Origin: Lepidurus packardi
Lineage: Eukaryota > Arthropoda > Branchiopoda > Notostraca > Triopsidae
NCBI GenBank assembly: GCA_023053545.1
Contig: JAKZAN010000004.1
Coordinates: 868,001 to 932,000, forward strand
Reading direction: 5' to 3'
DNA: 64,000 nucleotides
This document shows positions 39,147-49,761 of the stretch, one piece after another. The notes below the pieces were generated by a model. It was given only the letters and a program-made list of their open reading frames with translations, had not been told where the DNA came from and searched no databases. Positions within the stretch are counted from its first letter, which is position 1. Each line of letters starts with the position of its first letter. Both the position numbers and the translations under genes were made by a program.

Positions 39147-39858
39147 CCCGTGAACCAGCCTACGTAGGATGAGAAATGCTGAGCAGGAAATGGAAGGCGA
39201 TGAGCATTTTAATTGGAGCTGCGTTAAGTGAAATAGGTTAGATTAGACAGACCCTGTAATTAACAAAATAAACCAGGGTATAAGGCACATTGACCTAGTT
39301 TTTTGTATAGCTTAGTTGATGTGTAATTATAGCCAAGTTGATGTCGAAAAGTTGGATGCATTGCGTTAAAGAAATCACAAATAATTAAACCATGATTGTT
39401 TACCGCGCTAGGGATCCGTTTTACACGAGAAGCTATTTTTCGGACACAAGAGTTCATATGGAGAAAAATAAGTTAATCTGTTCCTACACAAGTCCTACAT
39501 AACCCGCAACGGGAACATTCATTATTTGTCAACAATGAAATTTTCCCGCCTGGGAAGCTAACGGAATATTCGGTCCCCCGTCCTCGATAATCTCTGGTCG
39601 GTGTTTCATAAGTTCGCCAAATTTCTTTGTTGCATACACTCACACAACGAAAAGTGTAGTCCTTTCTTTTATTAAAAAGCACGAGTGATTTCCTACCGTT
39701 TTCCCCAGCCAGCCCCGAATTCTGGGATGTTCATAACCGTTTTTTTTTAACGGCCGTAGGCTTGAAGGCATGTTGCCAAAATTTATATTTAACAACTATT
39801 TTAAGCTTCATGACTTTTAAAACATGTAAAAACGAAAGTTTTAATCGTAAGTTTAAAG
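39147..39858. other. Intergenic, repeat pieces only
   Basis: Holds the two halves of the repeat also seen at 37330 and an unrelated 275-base segment between them. No gene is seen. Confidence 0.45.
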
Positions 39859-40484
39859 TAAATTCGGTATAGGTGGTTAGCATGGGGCATTTCGGAACAA
39901 CTTTTTGAGAAAACCAATGCATTTAATGAAAGAATTCTTTGACAGTAATCTAGAGCTTGCTAACAGATAGTGCACAACCAATACCCAATTTGTTACAATG
40001 AGTCATACATTAGCAATATGGAAATGAATTTTGCAGCAATGAGAAATACTTTATCTAAAAACCTGTCCTTTGATTGTGCACTAGCTGCTAATAAAAGAAC
40101 TTGTGTTTTAGTTTGCGTTCTAATCTGACAGGCCGCTTTCGGGAAATTTTGTTCCGAAAGTTGGACGACTTGACTTTGGAAATTGTGCTGCTACAGCAAA
40201 CCGTGGTGGCATATTGTATTACTTTTCAGAAGCAAAGCACGAGTAGGAACTTTGCCAGCAATTAGCTGTCTATTTCTTTTCTTACTGCCTTACGCAAGGC
40301 TTTCGCCAAACCATAACAAACATCAGTGCCATCTGCGACACTTTCACATCAACAAGCTAAGATATATGGGATCCTTAATCATTTAATAAAAGTGCCATCT
40401 AAAACATCAGTGCCATCTGTGACTCTTTCACCTCAACAAGCGAAGATATATGGGATCCTTAATCATTTAACAAAAAAAAATTCG
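39859..40484 (+). mobile_element. MITE, CCCGTATACC family, copy b, with duplicated end
   Basis: Matches copies a, c and d over most of its length (GGTTAGCATGGGGCATTTCG..., TAGTGCACAACCAATxC..., ATCAGTGCCATCTG). The left terminus is degraded. The right terminus is present twice in tandem, 40321-40402 and 40405-40484, both ending near ATATATGGGATCCTTAATCA. It lies just downstream of peptide gene B. Confidence 0.7.
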
Positions 40485-40681
40485 CATCAGATTAATAATC
40501 CGAGTGTTTTTGTTTACGTCTTCGATTTATTGTTTCAAACAAATGTAAGGCTCACCAGCCGATACGGAATAAATAAGTAACAAATTGGGGACGACGTCAA
40601 TAAAACGTAGAGAGAAGAGTCGCTTGAATCTTGTTTTAATGTTTAGATAAGTCGTTGCTGATGGCCAAGAGGTAAAATAAC

Positions 40682-41120
40682 CTAGCAGCCGCAGCCTAAG
40701 CAAGGAGTACATAAACCGAGAATGCAGCCGCCACTTTTGCATTCTGCACCACTGCCACAACCCGCCAAACCGCATTTCTGCGCTGCGCACGTGGAGAAAT
40801 TCACTGTTGCGTTTAAGCCGGTGCAGTATTGGCCACTGGGGCATGCTCCGGTAGGGCTGCAGGGGTATTTGGTGAAGCCTTTAACTAGCGGGTTAACTTC
40901 GGATTCGGATTCTAACGGCGCGGCGTACGTTTGGACGAAGACAGCAGCCACTACCACCAAGGCAAAAACAGACTAAAAAAAGGAAAAATGAACATATTGC
41001 TTAGACTTTATTTCGTTAATAAATTAAGGGATTAAACTTTTTTAGTCAAATTTTGTTAACTACTTAAGTATTACGAAATTTTTATTTAATGCTGTTGCTT
41101 ACCATCTTGGAAGAAAACAT
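40682..41120 (-). CDS. Secreted 12-cysteine peptide, paralogue B
   Basis: Exons are 41120-41103 (MFSSKM) and 40972-40682, encoding 102 residues. The signal peptide is SVFALVVVAAVFVQTYA, the spacer is PLESESEVNPL, and the cysteine domain runs from KGFTKYPC to CTPCLGCGC. It is very close to paralogue A: most differences lie in the spacer, and all 12 cysteines and the N-glycosylation site (NATV) are conserved. TATAAATA lies at 41206-41213. The flanking sequence upstream and downstream matches that of A, so A and B are a recent tandem pair. A secreted, disulfide-rich peptide is certain in outline; its role is unknown. Confidence 0.85.
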
Positions 41121-41205
41121 TTTCTTGGAAGTTTCTCGGGATGAGAGGAAGTTGAAGCTAGGAAGGGATGGTTGGACCTGATTCCGATACAGATTTTAGA
41201 CGGGG

Positions 41206-41213
41206 TATTTATA
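41206..41213 (-). promoter_or_regulatory. TATA box, paralogue B
   Basis: TATAAATA, about 86 bases before the ATG, in the same context as for paralogue A. Confidence 0.65.
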
Positions 41214-43288
41214 TTCGTGAAACAGTCTACATAGGGCGAGATATGATGAGCAGGAAATGCAGGAAGTATAAGACATTATGCACTTTAATTGCTAGTTCGT
41301 TAATTGGAAGCCCTTGTACTTACGGAATAAAGGAGGGTATAAGGCACATTGACCTACTTCTTTGTAGAACAGAACGGATTTCTTAATTGCGAGCGACTCA
41401 TACCTCTTTGTTGAAACAGGTGAAGCTGGAAACGTTTATATTCGGGGATTAGTTATGATGTTACTCATTACCCTACTTTATTAGCGAAGTTTTATTCAGA
41501 AAATCGGGAGTAATTGGGTGTGCGAAACTTCCGCGGGAAGTTTATCTGTGGTTTTTATGGAGTTGTTCAACTCGTTTAATGCTTTTAACACTTTAACTTT
41601 TTTTTTATAAAAGATAATTTTTTATAATTTGGAATTGCTTTTAATTAAGTAATTACTTTTTGAAACCACCTGGAACAATTTACAACTGGCTGTACAGTTG
41701 ATTTATTGGATGTAATCTCAATCAATTATTCAATTTTCAAAAATATTGAAAAAAAAATAAAACTTGCCCTGCTTGATGTCTACATTCTTTTCTAACAGCG
41801 GGCTGCGTTAGGCACGTGTGTTGTTATGGTGTGTTAGTGTCTTTGCTGAAACATGAAACTTTTCCTTATTGAACGAATAAGGAAAATCTTGCAGACATTA
41901 ACCTTCCTTATGCAGGTCCTATTCATTTGATCCAAGAAATAAAGCTTGTTATTTTACATGTACTTATTTTAACTTATTTTATACAAAATTTCGATGTCAT
42001 AGTAAATTATTTTTATTACGAGGCTATACTGTTTTCCTTTTTTCTGGTAAATCTACAATGCAAGTAAAATTTCTTGAGGCAATACTCAGTTTGTATTATT
42101 CAACATCTTTACTTTGTATGTCGTTACGAAATAAAACGAAAGTTGGTGTAGTGAATCTGTAAAAAGGAAACGTGTGGGAAAGTGTCAAAAAGGTAGACGA
42201 TGCTTTGTTTCTTTGGTTTAAACAAGCCAATTCGCTTCACGCGCCGATTGGTCGTAGCATTCTGTTGTAAATTTCCGATTTTCGGTTATGATAAAATCTT
42301 CGTTTAATAGAATCCATATTCACAATAAGCGGCATCTACTGTATATCTAATAGGGCTTTGTTCCACGAAAAAGGCTGCGTGCTTGGTTGATACATCCTCT
42401 GGTAGCTCAGTTGGTTTAGCGGTGGACTGTTGATAGCATGAAAGGCTGTGTGGCCGAGGCATAAGTATGAGATGTTCAATTCTCGGCACGAGGGTACCCA
42501 AAGCCTTATCCCATTTAGGTTAGTTATAACATCTTAATTCAATTAGCGTTGCATGGTTACATATTATGGATGCATGGTTACGTATAGTTAGTGTTAGTTC
42601 AACGAGCTCTTCCTATCACGTTCATAGCAAGTTTTCAATTTGTCCATGCACTAATTTTGCTTCTCACAGTGACAAAAAGATACTTGGAACATCATGCCAT
42701 AATTGACACACTCGTACGCTGCAAAAATACGTCCTAAAAACAGCCCTAAGCGTACAAACAATTAGGAAATAAATATACTAGGCTGAAGATTAAGCGGTAA
42801 CACTTGTATGAATTTCTCCAGTAAGGATAAGATGATTACATTGATATCTCACCCAAACTGCTGTTTCACAGATGGTATACTTGGAAAAATTTTTACATTT
42901 CAAAAAAGTGTGAAATTCCCGAAATCATACTGCGGAAATCGAAAGCCTTACCAGCTTCACGTATGAGAAATACAGTTTACGTATGAGAAAGGAAAAGTTT
43001 GTTATAGTTTGGTTTAGTCCATCGCACCTCCTAAATGAATTTAGAGGTGGGACAGAAAACTGGATTTAAGTACTATCGATCATAAAGAGCTGCTTTCTTC
43101 TCAAATCTCCATTTGTTAAGATTATAACTAGAGGCGAGTTCATACAATCAAATGTGTGCTGTATTGACCCTTGTTAAACGTGAAGAAGCGAAAAGAGGGT
43201 ACAATAGATACAGGTATAACTGCGATGGACGATAAACAAAATTGTAAACGAAGCATGGTCGAAGCAAAGACGGGTTTGTTTAACCCTT
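41214..43288. other. Intergenic; no gene apart from a tRNA-like sequence
   Basis: AT-rich sequence with stops in every frame. The tRNA-like stretch at 42396-42493 is listed separately. Confidence 0.5.
42396..42493 (+). pseudogene. tRNA-like sequence (pseudo-tRNA or SINE head)
   Basis: Starts CCTCTGGTAGCTCAGTTGGT, a good box A. About 60 bases on comes GAGATGTTCAATTCTC, a box B with a paired GAGA/TCTC arm, and then CACGAGG, which pairs only partly with the 5' end. The stretch between holds extra bases compared with a normal tRNA and no clean anticodon arm. I take it as a decayed tRNA or a tRNA-derived SINE rather than a working tRNA gene. Confidence 0.45.
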
Positions 43289-43600
43289 CTACCACTTCTT
43301 GTGATAGTAGCCGTAATAGCCTCCGTAACCGTGGTGTTTCTTCCATTTACTTTCTTCGCCTGCCAGATTTTCGGAAAATTCTTCGCGAGGAACGTCAGGT
43401 CCGGCCAGACCGACCGATTCATCTTCAGCTGGCAAAGCTTGCACTGTTACAGCGAAAAGTGCCATCATGGCCAGTAAGAGTACCTGTAAAATCATAAAAA
43501 GGAGGGCTTAGTTGAGTCGAACAATTAAATTGTCCTGAACTATCGTAGTAAAATATCGAATTAGTCGCCGTGCTTAAGAACTTACCAGAAATGACTTCAT
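43289..43600 (-). CDS. Short secreted peptide with Gly/Tyr/His/Lys tail
   Basis: Exons are 43600-43586 (MKSFL) and 43483-43289, encoding 69 residues. A strong signal peptide (VLLLAMMALFAVTVQA) is followed by an acidic stretch (LPAEDESVGLAGPDVPREEF) and a basic, aromatic tail, KKHHGYGGYYGYYHKKW. The layout (signal, acidic pro-part, cationic Gly/Tyr-rich end) resembles the YGGY-type antimicrobial peptides of nematodes and some arthropod glycine-rich defence or cuticle peptides. Similarity of composition is all I can claim. TATAAAAG lies at 43685-43692. It sits between the two pairs of 12-cysteine peptide genes, on the same strand, with the same plan of a very short first exon. Confidence 0.75.
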
Positions 43601-43684
43601 GGTTGGACTGAGCTTAGTCGGTTCCTTTACACCAAACGGAGTCGAAGAAGACGAACTGATGGTTGCTCGTACTGGGGGAGTTGT

Positions 43685-43692
43685 CTTTTATA
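43685..43692 (-). promoter_or_regulatory. TATA box of the Gly/Tyr peptide gene
   Basis: TATAAAAG, about 85 bases before the ATG. The spacing is like that in the cysteine-peptide genes. Confidence 0.65.
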
Positions 43693-43699
43693 GGCAGCA

Positions 43700-45820
43700 G
43701 CAACTGACCCACCAGAAGATCATTATTATAGTACAGGAGAGAACACCTCGCCTCTAGAACCTTCTACGCCAAACAAGTCGAGGAATCCTTGGAAATACCT
43801 TGACCTAGGTGCTTCTATAAATATGCTGTTGCACTCTTCCGAGCGACAGTCATTTTGCGGGTAAGGAAAAAATTACTCAAGATGGATCGCTTTTGCCTTC
43901 ATATGGTAGTAGAGAGATGACATAAGCAAAGGATAGAAGATGCCCACCCGGTGAAGCAACAGTCGAGTCGATGTAACCAACACATGGAAGTAATTAAATT
44001 TACCCAAGAGTGCTAACAACCCACATGTGGAAGTACTGTATCGGTCTGTGCAAGCTAAATCCTTTTTCGACCTAATGGCGCCAGCTGATCTAGCATGTGT
44101 TTTGGATGATTCACGACCAATACAGTAGTGCCTCGCATAAGGAACTTTCCGCGTTACGAACGCGGTCCCAATTACGAACCGCACGCGCGCTCTGTTGTGC
44201 TTTTATTTTAAATTTGTGGAAATTTTCAGTGCTTTTTTTTTAGTGTTGTCCAAATAGCACCTAATTAGTATGCCTAATTCCTGGAGTATACTACAAAGGT
44301 AAAATATGTATAAAAACCAATCAAGCAAAGAAAACAATTTATTCTTTCATGGCTAGAACAATGTGTAAAAATAATTAATAAAATAATAGAAAAAATAAAA
44401 AGATTCCGTTGAGCCAAGTATATTGACAAGTGTGTAAATATACAAAGTAAATAGGCGGCCCTTTTCACTTTTATACCCAGCCCTTTTTGTGAATAAATAA
44501 AGGACGGTAACAGGTTTAAGCCTACAAGCCATAAAAAAGACTGTTGGGAGGAAAACATTGTTGGATGTAGAATACAGATTTAGATGGGCTGATAGAGCTA
44601 TTAATTTGCCGGAAATGAGGTGATCCAATTAAGATGGCGGCAACTAAATATAAACTAGGTTAGAAACGATGACAAATTCTAGTCCAAAAAGTACAGGGGG
44701 AAGACTTAATCCAGCCCTTTCCTTCGACACAACTGACCTATATTCCAAGATGTGGACGTTTTAATTGTTGGGAAACAGTTCAGTTTAAAACAGCGTTCAA
44801 GTAATTAAAACGGTCACGTCATGGGCTTTTGAAACACTGAACTTAAAGTCTGTTTCCTCCGTAATTAAATAAGTTTTTAGATCAGGGTTTTTTAAAAGAC
44901 ATGTATGTTTCAAACTACGGTGACAGTAATGTAGGGTAGTCCACTCTAAGACGTTTTGTAAATTGTTTCACGCATATCTGCCTGCAAACAAATCCGCTAG
45001 AGGCTAAATTATCAAACACAAAATGTAAGTAATAAATTTTTGAGTTTATTAGATCTTTGATAAAAGATTTGTTTGAAGCTTGATTAACACAAAAATTATA
45101 ACAGACGTCTTGTGAAAAATCCCCAACATTATTGTCACCATAGTCAAGAATATTTAAAATCGTTACTCACAAGCTAAAAGATTAGCTGAAAAGATTAAGA
45201 TAGCTACTGTTGAATTAAAGATTCGGTCATTTTCGTCCGAGTCTTTATTAGATAAAAATTAGAAATATATGCACCATTACGCGAACAGTAAGCATGTAAA
45301 CAAAGCCATTCGCCATTCGAGTCAACCTTATATTTTATTGTCATCTTGTCGAGTACGCCACTGAAGCACTCATTTCTACTTTTCTGGGTTGTATTTTACT
45401 CTTGAATCTATGCAAGGCTAAGTGAGGTCCCCCTCATAATTCATTGTTGAAGCTATAAGCTATGAAAGGCGCAAATCCGGACTAATATACTATATAGCGA
45501 ATCCGAATTGACACACCAACCATGGTCTACAGTTTACAGTGCTGGAATGTGCAAAGGAATAATGAAATGTGTGACGATCGGATCTGTGTATAGAATAACG
45601 TAAACAGGTTGCAGATAAAACCTAAGGTGTCATAAAGACCGAGCTCTTAACGATTCCCTTTGAATGTCTGTAAACATAGTTTAAAAAAAAGAACATTGTA
45701 GTTTTTATGTACAGGATTTAATGCTTGTACTATAACTAAATGAACAATTATCTGTATATCGTTGAGCAATTGGCTTTGATAATACAGCAGTTCTTAATTA
45801 CCAAAGAAAAAAAATCATAA
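43700..45820. other. Intergenic; left part of the C/D segmental duplication
   Basis: From about 44880 the sequence is the counterpart of 47480 onward (for example GTGTGACGATCGGATCTG at 45570-45587 and 47962-47979). Near 44120 a stretch, CAGTAGTGCCTCGCATAAGG, looks like the end of a pogo/Tigger-type element next to TA, but no opposite end was found. No gene is seen. Confidence 0.45.
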
Positions 45821-46271
45821 TTAACAACATCCAATGCATGGTCCACAGAACAGTCCAAAAATGCAGGTACCGCTGGAACATTCTTTGCTATCCCTGCAAC
45901 CGCCCAAAAAGCATTTCTTGGCTTGACACATTGAGAATCCGACAGCAGAGTTGAAATCACCGCAGTACTGGCCGCTGGCACATGCCCCGGACGCACTGCA
46001 CGCGTAGCTAACAAAGCCCCTGGCCTGGCCGTCACGATTGGCTTCTTCTAACTCGGATTCCGATGGCATTGCGTGCACAGAAACCAGGACTACGGCCACC
46101 AAAACTAGAACGAACTATATAGAAAAGAAAAAGATACATCTTGTTAAATAAATACTTGTTATATTACTATGTTAGATAAATACTTGTTATATATGTTTTG
46201 TAAAGATTTTCATGATTTATACGAAGATGTAGGACCAATTCAAAAGGACTTACTTGCTTGGAAGAAAACAT
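45821..46271 (-). CDS. Secreted 12-cysteine peptide, paralogue C
   Basis: Exons are 46271-46254 (MFSSKQ) and 46114-45821, encoding 103 residues. The signal peptide is FVLVLVAVVLVSVHA, the spacer MPSESELEEANRDGQ, and the domain runs from RGFVSYAC to CGPCIGCC. All 12 cysteines are conserved with A, B and D, but the last pair is adjacent (CC) where A and B have CGC, and there is one extra residue before the ninth cysteine (GLFC). The N-glycosylation site of the others is lost (NSAV). A TATATATAAG box lies at 46359-46370. C and D form the second tandem pair. Confidence 0.85.
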
Positions 46272-46358
46272 TTTAAAGAATTTTTCGTTCGCTTCGTTGA
46301 AGATGTTGTAAATAGGCTGATACTTGTGAGTGTAATCTGGAGATTGTATTGCGCCTGC

Positions 46359-46370
46359 CTTATATATATC
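46359..46370 (-). promoter_or_regulatory. TATA box, paralogue C
   Basis: GATATATATAAG on the minus strand, about 90 bases before the ATG. Confidence 0.6.
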
Positions 46371-46950
46371 CAGTCAAGGGCAAGTTAACTTTATCAGAAG
46401 TGTGGATAGTCTTGTAATGAATAACCACAATTTAAATCGTATTTGAGTATGTAATGCCTCCTCGTCTCATAACTTATAAAAAGAGAGAGTGCGACAGGTA
46501 CTGTTGTTAACCCTTTGAGATAGAACCGTATTCATTCCGTCGACCTCCATTGCGAGACCTAATTAAATTCCGAGTCAGGGACTCGTGGGTCCATTTAAAG
46601 ATGCGATTTAATGACATGCTGACACGAAAACAGCTTAGCCAGGAAGCCATTCATGTAGGCTATATCATGTAATGGCAAGTATGCTGTAAAATCTTATTAA
46701 ACATACGTAGTCTTCATACGGATAATAATTAGAAAATTAATTCATTGTGGAAGTTAAAATATATTGAAAGTCATTAAAGAAAATTGTACGGAAAGAATAA
46801 ACAGTGATTTTTTATGAATTAAGTGTCAAAGTAATTTAGCTTTCAAAGCTTCTAAATTCAATAACCATAATTTAGCTTTAAAAAAAATCACTGTAGAAAG
46901 TTGAAGATGCTGAAAGTAATTGGAGAAAGTTATATGAATGAGTGAAGGCT

Positions 46951-47463
46951 CTCGTATATCTTAGCTCGGTGTAGGCCGTTATCATGGGGAATTTCGGAAC
47001 CACTTTGTGAGAAAACCAGTACATGTAATAAAAAATTCTTTGTCGTTATCTTGATTTTTCTAACAGGTAATGCACAACCAATGCAAAATTGTTTCCAATG
47101 AGTAATAAATTAGCCATGCGCAAATGAAGTTTGCAACTATGAAAAATACGTTACCTAAAAATATTTCCTTTGTTTGTGCACTAACTACTAATAAAATAAA
47201 ACTTTTGCTTTAAATTGCTTTCAAGTCTGGCAGGGGTTTTTCAAGGAATCTTGTTCCAAAAGTTTGACGACTTGATTTGCTACATGTGGAGACAAATTGT
47301 ACTTTTCAGAAGCAAAACAAGCGTAGAAACTTAGCCGGCAAATAGTTGTCTATTTCTTTTCATACTTTCTTACTCAAGCCTTTCTCAAAACAATAATGTT
47401 TGCATCAGTGCCATCTGTGACTCTTTGCCATCAATAAGCTAAAGTATACGGGAGACTTCACGA
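46951..47463 (+). mobile_element. MITE, CCCGTATACC family, copy c
   Basis: The left end is GGCTCTCGTATATCTTAGCT; the right end is the complement of AAGTCTCCCGTATACTTTAG. The interior matches copies b and d in the same orientation (TAGTGCACAA-type and CATCAGTGCCATCTGTGACT blocks). It separates duplication units C and D. Confidence 0.75.
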
Positions 47464-48234
47464 AAAAGTTCTTCCCTCGATTTGTATGTTTCAAAATACG
47501 ATGGCAATATAATGTTGGGTAGTTTATTCGAGGACGTTTTGAAAATTACTTCATGCAAATCGGCGTTCAAATAAAAAAATGAAATAATTCAATTTTTCTA
47601 TTTCTTAGATCTTTTATCAAAGATTCGTTTGAAGCGTAATTTATATAAAACCTATGCCAGACGTCTTAGGAAAAAAATCCTTTCTTCTGTCACCGTAGTT
47701 TAGAATCAAAATCGTTACTGATAAGATAAAACGAGTCTATTTGACAAAAACTAACAAGTATATGCACAGTGACGCGAACAGTAAACATGTAAACAAAGCC
47801 ATTCGCAATTCGGATCGAACATAGTTTTCATTGTTGAAGCTCTTCAAGGCCCAAGTCGCCGACTAATATACTACGAATCCGAGCTGCCACTTGAACTACA
47901 ATTTGGAATGTGCATAGGATTGAATGTTCACAGGGTTGGATTATGCATAGGACAACGAAATGTGTGACGATCGGATCTGCTTATCGAATTGTGCAAACAC
48001 GTTGCAGATAAAACCCAAGGTGTCAAAAGACCGAGCTATTAATTATTCCAGTGGACTGCTGTCTTTAAACATAGCAAAAAAAAAACAAGAACGTTTTACT
48101 ACTTTTCGTGTACGATTCAATGTTCAATGCTTTGTACTATAACTAAAACGCTAAACTAAGGTAATATCAGCGAGCAAATGGCTTTGACAATACCGCCGCT
48201 GTTTTTAACAACTATATGATACAAACAAACATAA

Positions 48235-48641
48235 TTAGCAACACCCAATGCATGGTCCACACAGTCCAACAAGGCAGGAACCGCTGAAACATTCCTTGCC
48301 ATCAATGCAACCGCCCAAAAAACATTTCTTGGGTTGGCACATTGAGAAGCCGACAGTAGCGTTGTAGCTACCACAGTATTCACGGGTGTTGACACATGTC
48401 CCGGACGGACTGCACGGGTAGTTAGCAAAACCCCTGTTTTGGCGATCACCATTAGCTTCTTTTAACTCCGATTCCGATGGCATTGCGTGCACAGAAACTA
48501 CGAGTACGGCCACCAAAACTAGAATGAACTATATAAAGAAAAGTATTAAGTATACTGATATAGATGTTTTGTATAATTTTAAAGACTTGTATGAAGATTC
48601 AGGGTCAATTCAAAACAACTTACTTGCTTGGAGGAAAACAT
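48235..48641 (-). CDS. Secreted 12-cysteine peptide, paralogue D
   Basis: Exons are 48641-48624 (MFSSKQ) and 48528-48235, encoding 103 residues. The signal peptide is FILVLVAVLVVSVHA, the spacer MPSESELKEANGDRQ, and the domain runs from RGFANYPC to CGPCIGCC. The 12 cysteines are conserved; one residue is inserted before the third cysteine (NTREYC), and an N-glycosylation site (NATV) is kept as in A and B. A TATATAAAG box lies at 48708-48719. The intron is 95 bases, at the same position and phase (0) as in the other three genes. Confidence 0.85.
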
Positions 48642-48707
48642 CTTAAGAATTTTCGTTAGTTGAAGCTGATATTCCTGAACGTAATCCATATTTTATATTG
48701 CATCCGC

Positions 48708-48719
48708 TTTATATATTCA
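48708..48719 (-). promoter_or_regulatory. TATA box, paralogue D
   Basis: GAATATATAAAG on the minus strand, about 70 bases before the ATG. Confidence 0.6.
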
Positions 48720-49761
48720 GCTAAAGGGTAAGTTTACTTTATTGCTGGAGGTGTGGACAGTCTTATAACCAGAATGACAATTTAAATTGTATTTAAATAT
48801 ATGTGACCACCCCCTTATCTTATAAGTTATGCAAATGAGAGTTTTTTGTTTGTTATCTACTTGTAGTTGTTAGCCCTTCGAGACAGAACCGTATTCCATC
48901 ATTCCGTTGACCTACATTCCGAAACTTAATTAAATTCCGACTCAGGAGCTTGTGGGTTCATTTAAACATGTAGTTAATGGCATGAAAGGATCTCTGAAGG
49001 AAGCCATTATGGCTATTAATGCTGGGAAATATGCTACAGAGCCTTATAAAATATAGTCTTCATGTGGACAGTAAATCGGAAAACTCATTGCAGAAAGGTA
49101 AAGTGTGTTGAAAGGCATTAAATAAATTGTATGGAAAGAATAAACAGAGTGATTTTGTATGAATTAACTGTCGACTAATTTAGCTTTCGAAGCTTCTAAG
49201 TTCAATAACGATTATGTATTCACAAAAAAATAATGGTAGAAAGTAGAAGATGCTGAAAGTCATTAAAGAAAGTTATACGAATGAGTTAAGTCCAACGTAT
49301 GCTGCACGTAGTTGATCACTTTTCGTCAAAAGATGGCAATGATGACAGACCCCTGTATCCTCTGCTATATCCTACGTTGCATGCAATTTCTTGTCGTAAT
49401 TCCATAAACGGAAGACTTAAGATTACCCAGAACAGAAAGAGATAATGCAAAAATTCATTTTAAAATAGTATCTGAATGGAAAAAGATATTGAAAGTACCT
49501 TTATACAAAAAATGTATACATCCCGTGCATTACTGTCACAATACAATTTGATTATACTGCATAGGGAATGATAATTGTTTAATCCCTTTTTACCATGCTG
49601 TAGCACCATAAGGGGTTACACTACACCGTGGCCTTAGAAAACATAAACACAGTAATTCTGTTATAGATTAATTCTGAAAGCAATTAAAATCAAAGCTTTT
49701 AGTTCAATACCCATCATTTATTCACAAAAAATCATAATTCTGAACACATACAAAAATCTTT

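Larger units (their letters stand above)
46371..49290. repeat. Segmental tandem duplication carrying peptide genes C and D
   Basis: About 44880-46950 and 47480-49280 are direct copies with many matching blocks on both sides of the genes, for example CTAATTAAATTCCGAxTCAGG upstream and AGATAAAACCxAAGGTGTCA downstream. A MITE (46951-47463) lies exactly between the two copies. The non-coding parts have diverged by roughly a quarter by eye, more than the gene bodies. Confidence 0.7.

Noticed and set aside
42396-42493. A functional tRNA gene
   Set aside because: The acceptor ends pair poorly and the anticodon arm is disrupted by extra bases. Listed as a pseudo-tRNA instead.
44118-44180. Pogo/Tigger-type transposon end (CAGTAGTGCCTCGCATAAGG)
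   Set aside because: No matching inverted end was found within several kb and no transposase is present. One end alone is not enough to call an element.
44274-44628. Hydrophobic minus-strand frames
   Set aside because: They are AT-rich chance frames without a signal-peptide context, splice support or paralogues.
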